From: Hoplostethus atlanticus
Taxonomy: Eukaryota > Chordata > Actinopteri > Trachichthyiformes > Trachichthyidae
Direction: 5' to 3'
Length of the DNA stretch: 64,000 nt
NCBI GenBank assembly: GCA_034670405.1
Contig: JAXDDX010000007.1
Location: 5,062,501-5,126,500, forward strand
Shown piece by piece: positions 42,401-59,528 of the stretch; position 1 is the stretch's first letter; every line of letters starts with the position of its first letter. The notes beneath the pieces were generated by a model, which was not told where the DNA came from, searched no databases, and saw nothing but the letters and a program-made list of their open reading frames with translations. The position numbers were made by a program, and so were the translations under genes.

Positions 42401-45400
42401 ACAACCCGCTGTCAGAGGGTGAGGGACTGGCACAAGAGGCTGTGCTTTACAGTGATTTTACAATAGCTAAGAGGAGTTATTATGCACAATGCAAAATCAG
42501 CCTCGAGTGGCTTATCTCTTAATAAATAAATAAATAAATAATAATTTCTTGATCAAAAAACATTCCATTTTATTTTTATTCAATAATAATAATTAAATAA
42601 GAACAATTAAATGATATTCTTCCACCAAGCAAGATAGTTAAAAGTAGCTCAACAAAGTGGTTCATTGTCATTTCTGCAATGCTAGTCAATATGCATCAAT
42701 ATGACATGTTTATTAGGTATTATACAGTGGCTTTGAATGTGACTAAGCCAGTCAGGACTGAGGAGCTGGAACTGCCTACTTTGAAGAATGTGCAATGTGT
42801 GGTAATAAGTGAAATGACTTTCCAAAGCCAACCTCTTTAGAAATATACCCATAGCTTGCACAGAGCCTCTTGATATGAATTATGTGTTTATGTTGGAGAT
42901 GTTCATGTTTATGTTTGTGATGATAGCTCACTTTACTGTTTGTGCTTCTAAGATGTGGAGTTCAAGGAGGGTGAAAAGGAACACTTTGTGGAGATTGAGA
43001 TCCTCTATGATGGTCAGAGAGAGATGAGAGAGGCCTTCACCGTACACATGAAGCCTGACGATTACATGGTGGCTGAAATACAGGTGATAGGGAGGCCAGT
43101 GGGCAAACCCCCCCCCCCACACACACATACACACAAATACACACCATAAAAATAGCCTCAACAGGACTATGGGCACACACATACAGTATACAGTGCTGCA
43201 TACCTACACACGTGAGCATGCGCCGTGTCGCATCGGCCCATGTTAAAATAGCCGGGCAGCAGCTGCCATGGTTGTCAGCACGCCCGAATCACAGTGTTTT
43301 ATAAAAAGCTTTTCCCTCTGGAATGGGATGCTAGCGGGAATGTCCCCGCCAGAGCCAAACAGTAGACAGACCTATAAACAGAGCTATGTGGCATTCTACT
43401 TACATATCCTACATTGAGCATGCACTACTCACGCGACAGGAACATGTTATCTCAGTCAAAGTCATTGTATTTCATTTTTACTGTAGACGAATGAATGAAT
43501 GAATGAATGAAACAATCGAATGGATGGATTTACGTGATGAGCTAGGCCCTGTTCAAATGTTGAAAGTCGGTGGTGAAAGTGAACTTCTAACTAACCACTC
43601 CCGTCCGCTCCTCTCTAGATGAACAAGGCCATAGTGTACATTGAGGAGATGGACAGTGTGGCAGACGTTACCTTCCCTGCGGTGCCCCAGGTGGTTTCCC
43701 TGCTCATGTATGACGACACAGCGCGAATCAAAGACAAGCCTCAGCCTCCCACTGGCTACCCTGTTGTGTGTGTGACGGTGAGTGGTTGTACAAAAAGCAT
43801 GTACAAAAAGCAGTGACTTCTCCACACCTGTGCAAAAACCAGTAATAACAGATAGTGAGCAGTTGGCACGATAAAACATCAAAGTTAACCAGAGTTAACA
43901 GCAAGTCTCCATACTTTCATTTTGTTCAGAAAGTGAAGGTTTGCAACCAAAGGTATAATTTGTCCTGCATGTTCTTTCACAATCTCACTATCTCTCATTG
44001 TGCATAGTAGAACAATTTAAGGGGAAGGATACGTTCGACTGTTTTACTCTCTTGCAAAAATCTGTTAAAAATCTGTTAAACCAACTGTTTTTTCTTCTTG
44101 CTTTGCCATTCCTTGCAGGCCTGCAACCCCAAGTACCATGACTTTGACAAAACAGGTTCAATCTGCTCTGTGGAGAACATCAATGACACGCTGACCCAGT
44201 ACCGGTGGATGGTCAGTGCCCCCACCGGGTCGGATGGAGTGACCAGCCCCATGAGGGAGGTGGACACCAACACCTTCTTCACCAACACCAAGTCCATCAC
44301 CCTGGATTCAATCTACTTCCATGCCGGCTCCAGGATTCAGTGTGCCGCTAGGGCCTTCAATGCCAACGGAGATGCAGGCCTGGAGCTGTCTAGCCCCATT
44401 GTTGTGATCAGCAAGGAGGAGGGTGAGTTGAGGGCGGATGGGAGTCAGGAGATCACTGTGGGATTATGCCTGGTTTGGAGTTAATTGGTTTAACTGGCAT
44501 TCTTCATTTGAAGGGAGAATCATGTGACAGAAATATCATCCAGTCTTGCTGATGAAAACATGTTTTGTTTACGCTAACTCTTTGTAGGTATGTGTCAGCC
44601 TCGTATCCCTGGCACTGTGGGAGCTGAACCTTTCTCCGCTAAGATCCGCTACACAGGCCCGGATGACCCAGACTTCCCCAACCTCATCAAACTGACTCTC
44701 AACATGCCTCACATGGACGGTGAGTAGTGAACATTGTTGTAACCTTTGAGATATTTTCTTCATTATCCTCCATTGAGAGCCACTAGTTGTGTGGTCTCAC
44801 AGCAGGCCAGTGAAATAAAAGCCTTGTCTTTTCTGACAAGTAGAAGCTCTTCTTTGTCATCAGGCATGTTACCAGTGATCTCCACAAGACCTCTGTCTAA
44901 CTTTGAGCTCACCCTGAGCCCTGACGGCACACGTGTGGGCAACCACCGCTGCTCCAACTTGCTGGACTTCAATGAGATCCAAACTGGCCATGGCTTCATC
45001 ACCGATGCCACCAAGAACCCTGAGATCATTGGCGAGACTTCACCCTACCAATACAGCCCTGCCATGCGCTCAGCCAACTCCCTGCGATTCTACAGGAACC
45101 TCAACCTGGAGGCCTGCCTCTGGGAGTTCACCAGCTACTACGACATGTCTGAGCTGCTGAATGCCTGTGGAGGCTCGATAGGCACCGACGGACAGGTAGG
45201 AGATAGAACCTAAAGACCCGCAGACACACACTTAAATATATACACATACACACATACAGAGATACTCTCTATATCGTTCTTGACATTGTTTGACAATGTA
45301 TTCTCACCTATTTAGGTGCTGAACTTGGTCCAGTCCTATGTCACCCTGCGTGTGCCTTTGTTTGTGTCCTACGTCTTCCACTCTCCTGTGGCCGTGGGAG

Positions 45401-47527
45401 GCTGGCAGCACTTTGACCTGCAGTCAGAGCTCAAACTCACCTTTGTGTATGACACAGCTATTCTGTGGCAGGATGGTATTGGCAGCCCACCGGAGGCCGA
45501 GCTTCAAGGTACTGTCTCAGACCAACGCTGCTCCCTACTGGCGCTTACGGAGGAACACAATTACTTTCATTTGTATAATATCCATTTGTCTGTTAACAGT
45601 GAGTCTTTGTTGTTGTTGAACTGGGATTTTGTTCTTGCAGGAGCCATGTACCCCACCAGTATGCGGATCAATGAAGAGGGCCGTCTGGTGGTCAACTTCA
45701 AGACGGAGGCTCGCTTCAGGGGGCAGTTTGTTATGTTTCATCCAGGTATGGGATTGGCATACACATGCATGCACACACACCCTAACCCCATCCAGTAGGG
45801 TCATTCTATATAGACAACTCCTATTGGATTACCCTGTGGCCCACATCCTCTCTTCATCTATTTCTGGAGTTCCACACCGAGGGTCCTTCCTGTGTGAAAG
45901 GTTATTTCAGCAAATGTCAAAATGACCCCACGGCTTTTACAGTTAGGAAACAAATATCATCAACAATCCAGAAGGTCACGCTATAAATATGAATGCAGAC
46001 ACCAGGGCTAGAGATTTAGTTTTGCCAAAATGCAACTTTAAAGATGTATGACTCCGTGTGTGTTTGTTTTCAGGAACTAGCCTGGAATCCATGGTGATGT
46101 GTGCGGACCACCCTGGGCTGACATTCACTCTTGCCCTTGTCAGGACTGAGCCCACCTACAACCAGCCCATGCAGCAGTGGAGCTTTGTCTCAGACTTTGC
46201 TGTGAGTTATTAGATGATCAAGACTTGTCTGTTGTGGCAAGACGATCACAAACTTCATGGACAGCCTTACTGAAACTGCGCCTGTGTTTCTGTGTGACCT
46301 CCAGGTGCGTGACTACTCTGGGACCTACACAGTGAAGATGATCCCCTGCAGTGCCTCTCCCAATGGGGAGTTCAGCATCCCTCCTGTCTGCCACCCAAGA
46401 GAGCCCCTGACTTTTGACATGGACATACGCTTCCAGCAGGTTAGCCTCTCCTGACAAAAATCTCCTGGAATGGTTTGGTTCTGGGTTCCCTGAATAGCCA
46501 AAGCAAGAACACAGATCGTTTGTAAAAGACCAACCATACAGAATAAAACATGAGTACACTGCAAAAAGATTACCATCTTAACAAGTCATTTAGTCTAGTA
46601 TTGAGTGCTTATTTTTCTTAAAACAAGTGAAAGTGAAAAAATCCACCAATTGGCTGAGATAATTTAACTTGTTTTTCCGGTGCAGTTTGAACTCTTTTGA
46701 TATTGTTTTGAAAGTGTCAATATCTTGAAACAAGGCAGAAAAAAGCAGATCGCTCAATTATTATCAAGATAATGTTACTTGATACAGGAAGAGTCTTGAA
46801 ACAAGTTGATTTGCATTGGAAACACATGATCTCACCCCATTGGTAGAAATTGGTGAAAAATAAGAAGCCTCAGTACTAAATGACTTGTTAAGATGGATAT
46901 TTTTTGCAGTGTATGCCAATATCATGAACATCAAACATCGTTAACTGTTCTATGCATGGGAACCCTCTGTTCTCCAGGTGAGTGACCCAGTGGCGGCTGA
47001 GTTCAGTCTCAACACTCAGATGTTCATGCTGTCCAAGAAAGAGCTGTGGTTGTCTGATGGCTCCATGGGCTTTGGAGAGGGTACTGATGCTGCTTTTTCA
47101 GAAGGTACTACACGGGAGCCCCCTAGTGGATTTCAATAATCATTACATATGAAGACTTGAAACTATTGCCCTCAGTGAAGCCTTCCTTGAAGCACTCACA
47201 CTATAATTCCTCTCTTCCTCCTCCTTTGATCCAGGCTCCTCGATCTATGGTCGTGTGATGGTGGACCCAGTCCAGAACCTGGGGGACTCCTTCTCTTGCA
47301 GCATTGAAAAAGTCTTCCTCTGTACCGGAGCCGATGGCTATGTCCCAAAGTATAACCCCACTAACAAAGAGTATGGCTGCCTGGCTGATGCTCCCTCCCT
47401 GCTCTACAGATTCAAGATCCTGGTAAGATACAATACATTCACAAGGACATTTGGAGATGTGCTATGTTATGTTAACAAAATTAAAGAGTATAGCAGATAA
47501 TGTTCCTGAAGTCCTAATTTCTGTATT

Positions 47528-47559
<32 letters not shown>

Positions 47560-48392
47560 ATCTGCAGGACAAGGCCCAGCCAGAGACTCAGGCCACAGCA
47601 TTTGGGGATGTTGCTTTTGAGGCCTCTCTGGCCCAAGACACGATTGGAGCTCTGCCTTTGGTCGGACAGCCTGGATCAGATGGCTTCACACTCTCCTCAT
47701 CTCCACTGTTCCAGGTCTTGACACATACTCATACACAAGCATGAATACACACACACACACAAACACACAAGGGGTATAGGCTCAAACATCCTGTGTTTGT
47801 TCTCCAGGTGGCTGCTGGTCGAGAATGGTTCATCCACATGATCTACACTGTCCGCTCCCGAGAAAACGCCAACCGCCATCTTGGTAAGCGCAGCGTGGAG
47901 TACCTGCATCACAGCCTGTCCTCTGTCGACCAGCCCCTGCCCCAAACCAACACCTCCAAAATGGCCGCCCGGCACCGACGTGCCGCCCCTGCTTACCGTG
48001 GACCGGAGTTAGCCCAGGACATTGGTGTTGACAACAACCGTGGCACCAACATCCAGCACATCGCTCTGGACCGATCAGACCGCATGGTGGTCAGCCAGCG
48101 CCAGCCCTGGTCTCCCGGCCGTGACCGTGAGCCCCTCCTGGACCGCCCCCTGTTGGAGAGCTCTGGCAGAGAGCCAGCTGACACCTCCACCCTGCCCATG
48201 CTAGTGGGCCTGGCGGGTCTCATCCTCCTCGTCTGCCTCATCGCTACCATTGTCATACTGCTGCTGCGGCGCAAGAAGAGGGAAAAGAAGACCCAGTTCC
48301 CTCCTTATGCCAACTCATCTTCTTCTGCCTACAGTGGCTATAGCCAAGGGTCAATGGGCATGTGGAACAGCTCGGACAACTCTGAGGTCTAG
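19145..48392 (+). CDS. frem3: FRAS1/FREM family extracellular matrix protein, probably FREM3 (FREM2-like), complete, 24 exons
   Basis: Large basement-membrane protein that, with FRAS1 and FREM1/FREM2 in the known family, links epithelium to mesenchyme. Exons: 19145-24173, 24696-24785, 35800-35946, 37170-37400, 37513-37638, 37807-38058, 40590-40739, 41036-41245, 41462-41659, 41773-41931, 42236-42418, 42953-43083, 43619-43777, 44119-44422, 44588-44719, 44864-45195, 45316-45508, 45641-45745, 46074-46201, 46305-46439, 46978-47104, 47235-47422, 47568-47714, 47808-48392. All junctions are GT-AG and in frame, giving 3146 residues (human FREM2 is about 3170). Order: signal peptide (1 to about 35), N-terminal region, 12 CSPG repeats (about 290-1706), five Calx-beta domains (about 1710-2355), conserved ectodomain, furin-like site (3007-3010), membrane span (about 3083-3105), 41-residue tail ending NSEV. 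The start is ATG 19145; the GTG six bases upstream is not needed. The sequence is closest to FREM2, while the smarca5/usp38 neighbourhood matches FREM3. Family call near certain; paralogue call about 0.7. Confidence 0.93.
25336..25376. repeat. Perfect 41-bp palindrome (20-bp arms, 1-nt centre)
   Basis: The left arm AGTATACCTAGAATTCAAAG (25336-25355) is followed by a single A and then by its exact reverse complement (25357-25376). A further partial copy, AGGTATAC, follows directly at 25377-25384. The perfect symmetry with almost no spacer favours a recent template switch or a hairpin-end remnant over a structured RNA. Confidence 0.95.
26575..26665. repeat. Short interspersed repeat fragment
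   Basis: CAAGTTTATTTATATAGTCC is followed by a TATCACAAAC segment and CTCAAAGGACTTTATAGG. This arrangement is common in teleost genomes as a dispersed element. The boundaries and the family are not determined. Confidence 0.55.
26842..26889. repeat. (CA)n microsatellite
   Basis: About 24 uninterrupted CA units within frem3 intron 2. Confidence 0.97.
27735..27796. repeat. (CA)n microsatellite
   Basis: About 31 CA units with one CT interruption near 27750, within frem3 intron 2. Confidence 0.97.
32381..32400. repeat. (GA)n tract
   Basis: A short purine run in frem3 intron 2. Confidence 0.85.
33825..33847. repeat. (TG)n microsatellite
   Basis: Eleven TG units within frem3 intron 2. Confidence 0.95.
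35800..43777 (+). CDS. frem3: frem3 exons 3-13: five Calx-beta domains
   Basis: The five domains start at [20 protein letters not shown] (exon 3), [18 protein letters not shown] (exon 5), [18 protein letters not shown] (exon 7), [18 protein letters not shown] (exon 9) and [17 protein letters not shown] (exon 11). Each shows the family pattern of an F-x-x-x-x-Y-x-V-x-E strand, then an R-x-G-D turn, and later an acidic D-D-x-x-x-E-x-x-E-x-F segment. Examples of the last are [13 protein letters not shown] and [13 protein letters not shown]. Calx-beta domains bind Ca2+ in Na/Ca exchangers and integrin beta-4. Domains 1-4 are each split over a pair of exons, and every exon from 2 to 11 begins and ends in phase 1. 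Exon 12 ends in phase 0 (CAG/GTGATA at 43083), and exon 13 is phase 0 on both sides. Confidence 0.93.
38059..40589 (+). other. frem3 intron 6 (2.5 kb)
   Basis: No exon or RNA gene is visible. It contains a homopolymer C run directly followed by a (TG)n tract (39403-39466). Otherwise the sequence is unremarkable. Confidence 0.7.
39403..39466. repeat. Poly-C run (12 C) followed by (TG)n
   Basis: Twelve C residues at 39403-39414, a 14-nt spacer, then about 19 TG units. The His-rich minus-strand frames across it are artefacts. Confidence 0.95.
41260..41295. repeat. (CA)n microsatellite just after frem3 exon 8
   Basis: Interrupted CA units starting 15 nt downstream of the exon 8 donor (41245/41246). 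Confidence 0.9.
42050..42115. repeat. Short interspersed repeat fragment (GAGCAAGGCAC type)
   Basis: The sequence GTGCCATTGAGCAAGGCAC, followed by a TAATTCCCAACTG segment, shares its core with a second copy near 53085-53110. The order 'TTGAGCAAGGCAC-TAA-CCCAACT' is a familiar dispersed fish repeat. It lies in frem3 intron 10. Confidence 0.6.
42521..42543. repeat. (AAAT)n tract
   Basis: About five tetranucleotide units in frem3 intron 11. Confidence 0.9.
43490..43511. repeat. (AATG)n tract
   Basis: About five tetranucleotide units in frem3 intron 12, upstream of exon 13. Confidence 0.9.
43619..47714 (+). CDS. frem3: frem3 exons 13-23: conserved C-terminal ectodomain
   Basis: These exons encode residues about 2303-2952, beyond the Calx-beta block, with no repeat pattern. 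The stretch is the part most easily recognised as FREM2-like, for example [60 protein letters not shown] and [20 protein letters not shown]. Several Cys residues (in ACNPKY, SICSVE, MCQPRI, ACLWEF, NACGG, MIPCSA and [12 protein letters not shown]) suggest disulfide-stabilised folds. Exons are 105-332 bp with introns of 80 to about 540 bp. The intron between exons 20 and 21 carries a small inverted-repeat element. The acceptor of exon 23 directly follows a (TG)14 tract. Confidence 0.9.
46557..46911. mobile_element. 355-bp MITE-like element with long terminal inverted repeats
   Basis: The left end, CACTGCAAAAAG then ATTACCATCTTAACAAGTC, is mirrored at the right end by GACTTGTTAAGATGGATATT then TTTTGCAGTG. 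Together the terminal repeats span at least 37 bp with few differences. A TA dinucleotide flanks both ends (46555-46556 and 46912-46913), compatible with a TA target duplication. No coding capacity is present, so it is non-autonomous. It sits wholly in frem3 intron 20 and does not touch the splice sites. Assignment to a superfamily is uncertain: CACTG-type ends also occur in hAT-like elements, which would give 8-bp duplications not seen here. Confidence 0.85.
47532..47559 (+). repeat. (TG)14 tract abutting the frem3 exon 23 acceptor
   Basis: Fourteen TG units end 8 nt before the exon (acceptor AG at 47566-47567). There is almost no conventional polypyrimidine tract. Confidence 0.95.
47808..48392 (+). 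CDS. frem3: frem3 exon 24: juxtamembrane region, transmembrane helix and cytoplasmic tail
   Basis: The last exon encodes 194 residues. The order is a conserved stretch ([20 protein letters not shown]), a GKRSVEYL segment, an RHRR site at 47970-47981, the motif [15 protein letters not shown], and a single hydrophobic helix at 48198-48266. A basic stop-transfer cluster (RRKKREKK) and a Ser/Tyr-rich tail ending SSDNSEV then follow, with the stop at 48390-48392. The tail end fits a class I PDZ ligand (S-x-V), and FREM2 likewise ends in a similar S-E-V. In the known family, FRAS1 and FREM2 bind the PDZ protein GRIP1 and their ectodomains are shed after proprotein-convertase cleavage. This protein has the sequence features for both, but binding and cleavage are inferred. 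Confidence 0.93.
   Translation: MAAGREWFIHMIYTVRSRENANRHLGKRSVEYLHHSLSSVDQPLPQTNTSKMAARHRRAAPAYRGPELAQDIGVDNNRGTNIQHIALDRSDRMVVSQRQPWSPGRDREPLLDRPLLESSGREPADTSTLPMLVGLAGLILLVCLIATIVILLLRRKKREKKTQFPPYANSSSSAYSGYSQGSMGMWNSSDNSEV
47970..47981 (+). other. Furin-type cleavage motif RHRR in frem3
   Basis: The codons CGG CAC CGA CGT encode R-H-R-R followed by Ala-Ala, matching R-x-K/R-R. It lies about 75 residues outside the membrane span, where shedding of FRAS1/FREM2 ectodomains is expected. A second, weaker dibasic GKR-S lies about 30 residues upstream. Confidence 0.6.
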
Positions 48393-49600
48393 AGATGTGA
48401 CTGCCCCCCCAACCCGTCCCTGTCTCTTCCTGAAAAGACTGACAGTCTCCACCACAGTGCCTTCCAAACCCAACTCTTCTAGCACTGAATACAGCCCAGT
48501 AAGACCTCCGGACGGTACAGTATGCCAGTGCTTCAGGCCTATATGCAATGTTTTGAGGCTTACTGATCTCCAATGAAGCGTCAAGATTAGCTCTTGCTGT
48601 AATGTACCTACTGTTGTAAGTACATGTACTGTAGGTTTCTGCCCCTTTTTGCTGTCTATTCTGAATCATGGCTGAAAGTAGGAGCCTACTAAAATGGTAT
48701 TCACATGCTTCATTGGTTGCCATGTTGTAAAATATTAAGGCTTGCAAATCTTGCAAATCAATTTTGTCTCACCAGTTAAAGGCAACCCTATTTTAATTTG
48801 GTGAAAATTTTGAATTTTTTATGGTCCTCCTTTAAAGATAATTAGTTTACTAAGGTGTTTTGTATTATTTTAATTCATTGTGTTCGTTATTTTGTTGTGT
48901 GGAGAGTAGAGCAAAATGGATTGAATGTTAGTTGACGCTGACCTTAATGAATGATAATGTGATAAATTCATGTTTTTTTTTCTTTTTAATATCGACTATG
49001 CATTGTTGTGCTTCAAAAAGGCCCTCGGTGCACTTGCCCACTGCTGAATACCAATATGGTGCTATTCGAAGAGATTGTAATTGTCGTCATTTTAGTCTTT
49101 GGAGAATGCAGAACTATCATTTATCATGTTTCAGGTCTTTAAGAATGTGGTGGAAATCATGTGCAAAACAATCTCTACATATCAACACACGACTATAAAA
49201 GAGAAAAGGTATTAATTCACCCTGATGAAACTTGAAAAAAATAAGTATACATCTTTGACAAAACAAATTGCAATATGAAAATTGTAACTACACATATCTT
49301 ATACAGGTGACAGTATATGTTAATGTGCCAATTAGTAGTAGACATTTTCTGACCAATTCAGTTCAAATTGGTGCCTTATTCATTTTGTGATGATCTGAAA
49401 TGAGTGTTTGGATGTATACAAACTACAACTGCCAAATACAAATGTACTTTTTTGAATCAGCGTCTTATTTAACTGAAGGCATGTGCTCAACGATGAGTCT
49501 ATTTGAGTTTATTTATAAAAGGGGAAGTTTATTTGTGACGTTCAAAGACATTTTCTACTTCACGTAAGGTAAAAGAACAAAATGCTTCTCAAAAAATAAA
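48393..49600 (+). terminator. frem3 3' UTR and candidate polyadenylation signal
   Basis: Downstream of the frem3 stop the + strand has no other plausible gene. The first canonical AATAAA is at 49595-49600, and another is at 49683-49688. A 3' UTR of about 1.2 kb is therefore predicted. It reaches past the predicted smarca5 poly(A) signal on the other strand. Confidence 0.45.
49508..49533 (-). terminator. Candidate smarca5 polyadenylation signals
   Basis: TTTATT at 49508-49513 and 49528-49533 reads as AATAAA on the minus strand, about 420-440 nt past the smarca5 stop codon. No nearer canonical signal was seen on that strand. Confidence 0.45.
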
Positions 49601-49950
49601 AAAGGGTACATATTGTTACAATCAATGGAATGTGGTACAACCAACAGGCATAAATATAATTATCTTAGTCAACTCAAGTACTAATAAAAAAAAAAGGGCT
49701 AGCAAAAAAAACTAAACCAGCACAGCTGCAGTGTTTGGGTAAGTCACTACGAGGCAGGCCTGCAAATGAGCACTTCTCCAAACCTTCTACAACCAACTTA
49801 GATAGTGAAGAGAAGTTCAGTCCACTGGGAGGTTTTATACAGTCATCACGACCCGCAGAACAAACACAGACACTAGGACTAACTATACTGGAGCTGGCTG
49901 CCGCTTTCCTCTTCAACCGCTGTATGCTGTACGCTGTACATGGGATAACT

Positions 49951-57873
<7,923 letters not shown>

Positions 57874-58160
57874 TGTTACCGAATTTCCTCCTCGATTCAA
57901 ATATGTCGTTCGTTGTTTGATGATTGTCCGCTTCTGTAGAAAAGCCGTTTAAGATTTTCCGAACTTTCACACGGCAAATGGGAACGATCCTTTTGTTTAT
58001 AATGAAAGACACCGGATGGACAGACAGAACATTCGCGCTAGCTAGATCTTTCTTCGCAACCCGCGTTCACAGAGCTAACGTTACCCGGTGTGTGCGATCT
58101 GTCGCGAGACTTGGTGGGTAGCGCCAAGTTCCGATGATGCCTCCAAGTGCAGTTGGACAT
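57874..58160. promoter_or_regulatory. Probable divergent promoter region of smarca5 and usp38 (smarca5-proximal part)
   Basis: The two start codons face away from each other over about 1.65 kb. The part next to smarca5, especially about 58025-58140, is rich in CpG (ATTCGCGCTAGC, AACCCGCGTTCA, TGTCGCGAGACTTGG) compared with the AT-rich surroundings. CpG-rich TATA-less promoters are usual for housekeeping genes. TCTCGCGA-like sequence at 58099-58107 (GTCGCGAGA) resembles the ZBTB33/Kaiso-type palindromic promoter element. The transcription start sites cannot be placed. Confidence 0.4.
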
Positions 58161-58186
58161 GTTGCAATTACGATTACATATTAACA

Positions 58187-58214
58187 CAACATATGTCATT
58201 ATTGACATATGTTG
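58187..58214. repeat. Inverted repeat with 12-bp arms
   Basis: CAACATATGTCA, a 4-nt loop TTAT, then its exact reverse complement. It lies in the smarca5/usp38 intergenic spacer. Confidence 0.85.
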
Positions 58215-58925
58215 AAAATGTAACACTCGTGTGTTGTCCCAAAGAAGACACATAGATGTGTTAAAATGACACATCCTATATACATATAATAGTTAATTGT
58301 TTATTTATTTATGGTAAATCAATACATAAATAAAATTATAGTAAATAAATAAATACCTTGAAGGTTGATAATTATAAGTTACTGAAGATATATACATATA
58401 TATTCTGTATAAATAAAAGCTCTTGGGGCAAAAGGCATGGAGGCCATATCTAACAATATCAAACAATTGTTGGTTATGATGTTATTTCCAACCACGACTT
58501 GCTGGTTGTTGTTTATGTTGTTATTTCCAACCCAAAACCAATTACACTAATGTCGCTGATCTATATCATGTGCTGAGTGCGCGTCTCCTTTGACAAACCT
58601 ATTACATTTGTACAGTTGAATGTATTGAGATATACAAATGCAAGATGCGAAACAGTATCGTCCATGGATCCCCATTGATTTTAGTACGCTGAGTTTAGCA
58701 AATGATTAGTTATTCCAAGTATCACTGTAAACTTGTAATGCTTATTTATTAGATATATTTTTGAATGATAATAATATGTTTACAACAAACAGGCAATTGT
58801 AAGACGAAAGATGCTGCGCATAGGGGTCCTAGCAATATCCCTGCCCACTGCGATGACGTTGGTGGAAGGTTAATCAGCTGATTCAAGCAATCAAAGTAGC
58901 CAAAATAACAGTGTTTTAGCTGTCA
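58215..58925. other. AT-rich intergenic spacer between smarca5 and usp38
   Basis: No exon or RNA gene was recognised. The sequence is AT-rich with short tandem TTATTTAT/AAATAAAT stretches near 58290-58350. Confidence 0.6.
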
Positions 58926-58929
58926 AAAG

Positions 58930-58993
58930 ACGACTAACGCCCATTGGCACCTAAGGATATACTGGTCGGATACTATTGTCATGCTTTATTTGG
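58930..58993 (+). other. Candidate 5' non-coding exon of usp38 (5' limit unknown)
   Basis: A consensus donor, TTGG/GTAAGC, lies at 58993/58994. A strong acceptor (CTCCTCTACTTCCTGTAG, ending 59519) lies only 9 nt before the usp38 ATG, which implies an upstream exon spliced to that point. The candidate exon contains an ATG at 58981. If spliced as proposed, that ATG opens a frame that overlaps the main start out of frame. Transcript data would be needed to confirm it. Confidence 0.35.
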
Positions 58994-59528
58994 GTAAGCA
59001 TAACATGTTATGTTTCTTTATCGTGTTTATACAAGGAAGCATTTATGCTAAGTCAGTGGCACGTAACGTTATTTGGCTAGGCCTAGTTTGCTGCTTTGTT
59101 CAGTTTTAGCTAGAAGCAACGTGAATAATATCTGTTCGCTTGCTAACTGACAGAAGTGGAAATTGTATTTAACTTGTGAGCTATCTTTCCACTGCTAGAA
59201 TTGTAAATATCCGTTAATGTTACATCTAGCCATTAACGTGCTAGCTCGTCATTACTAATACAGTGACAAGCACAGCTAGCGGTAGCTCACTAGCCTGGTA
59301 ATGTGTGGTGGGATAATAACAAAGCAGATGTGAATCAGCATTAAACAGGTGTAAATATAATGTTTACGTTTGCGTATATCGGTCGTTTTGGCCCGCACCT
59401 AGCCTATTTGTAAACATGATTGTAGTCAGTTGATCAATTTCCAAGTGTCTCCCAGTGGAATCAACCACTTGCTGTAGTTGTATAATTGCATGCAAGTCAT
59501 TCTCCTCTACTTCCTGTAGACTGTCATC

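Noticed and set aside
48253-48756. 167-codon minus-strand frame opposite the frem3 last exon
   Set aside because: Shadow of the GC-rich coding exon and 3' UTR, with no domain or splice support.
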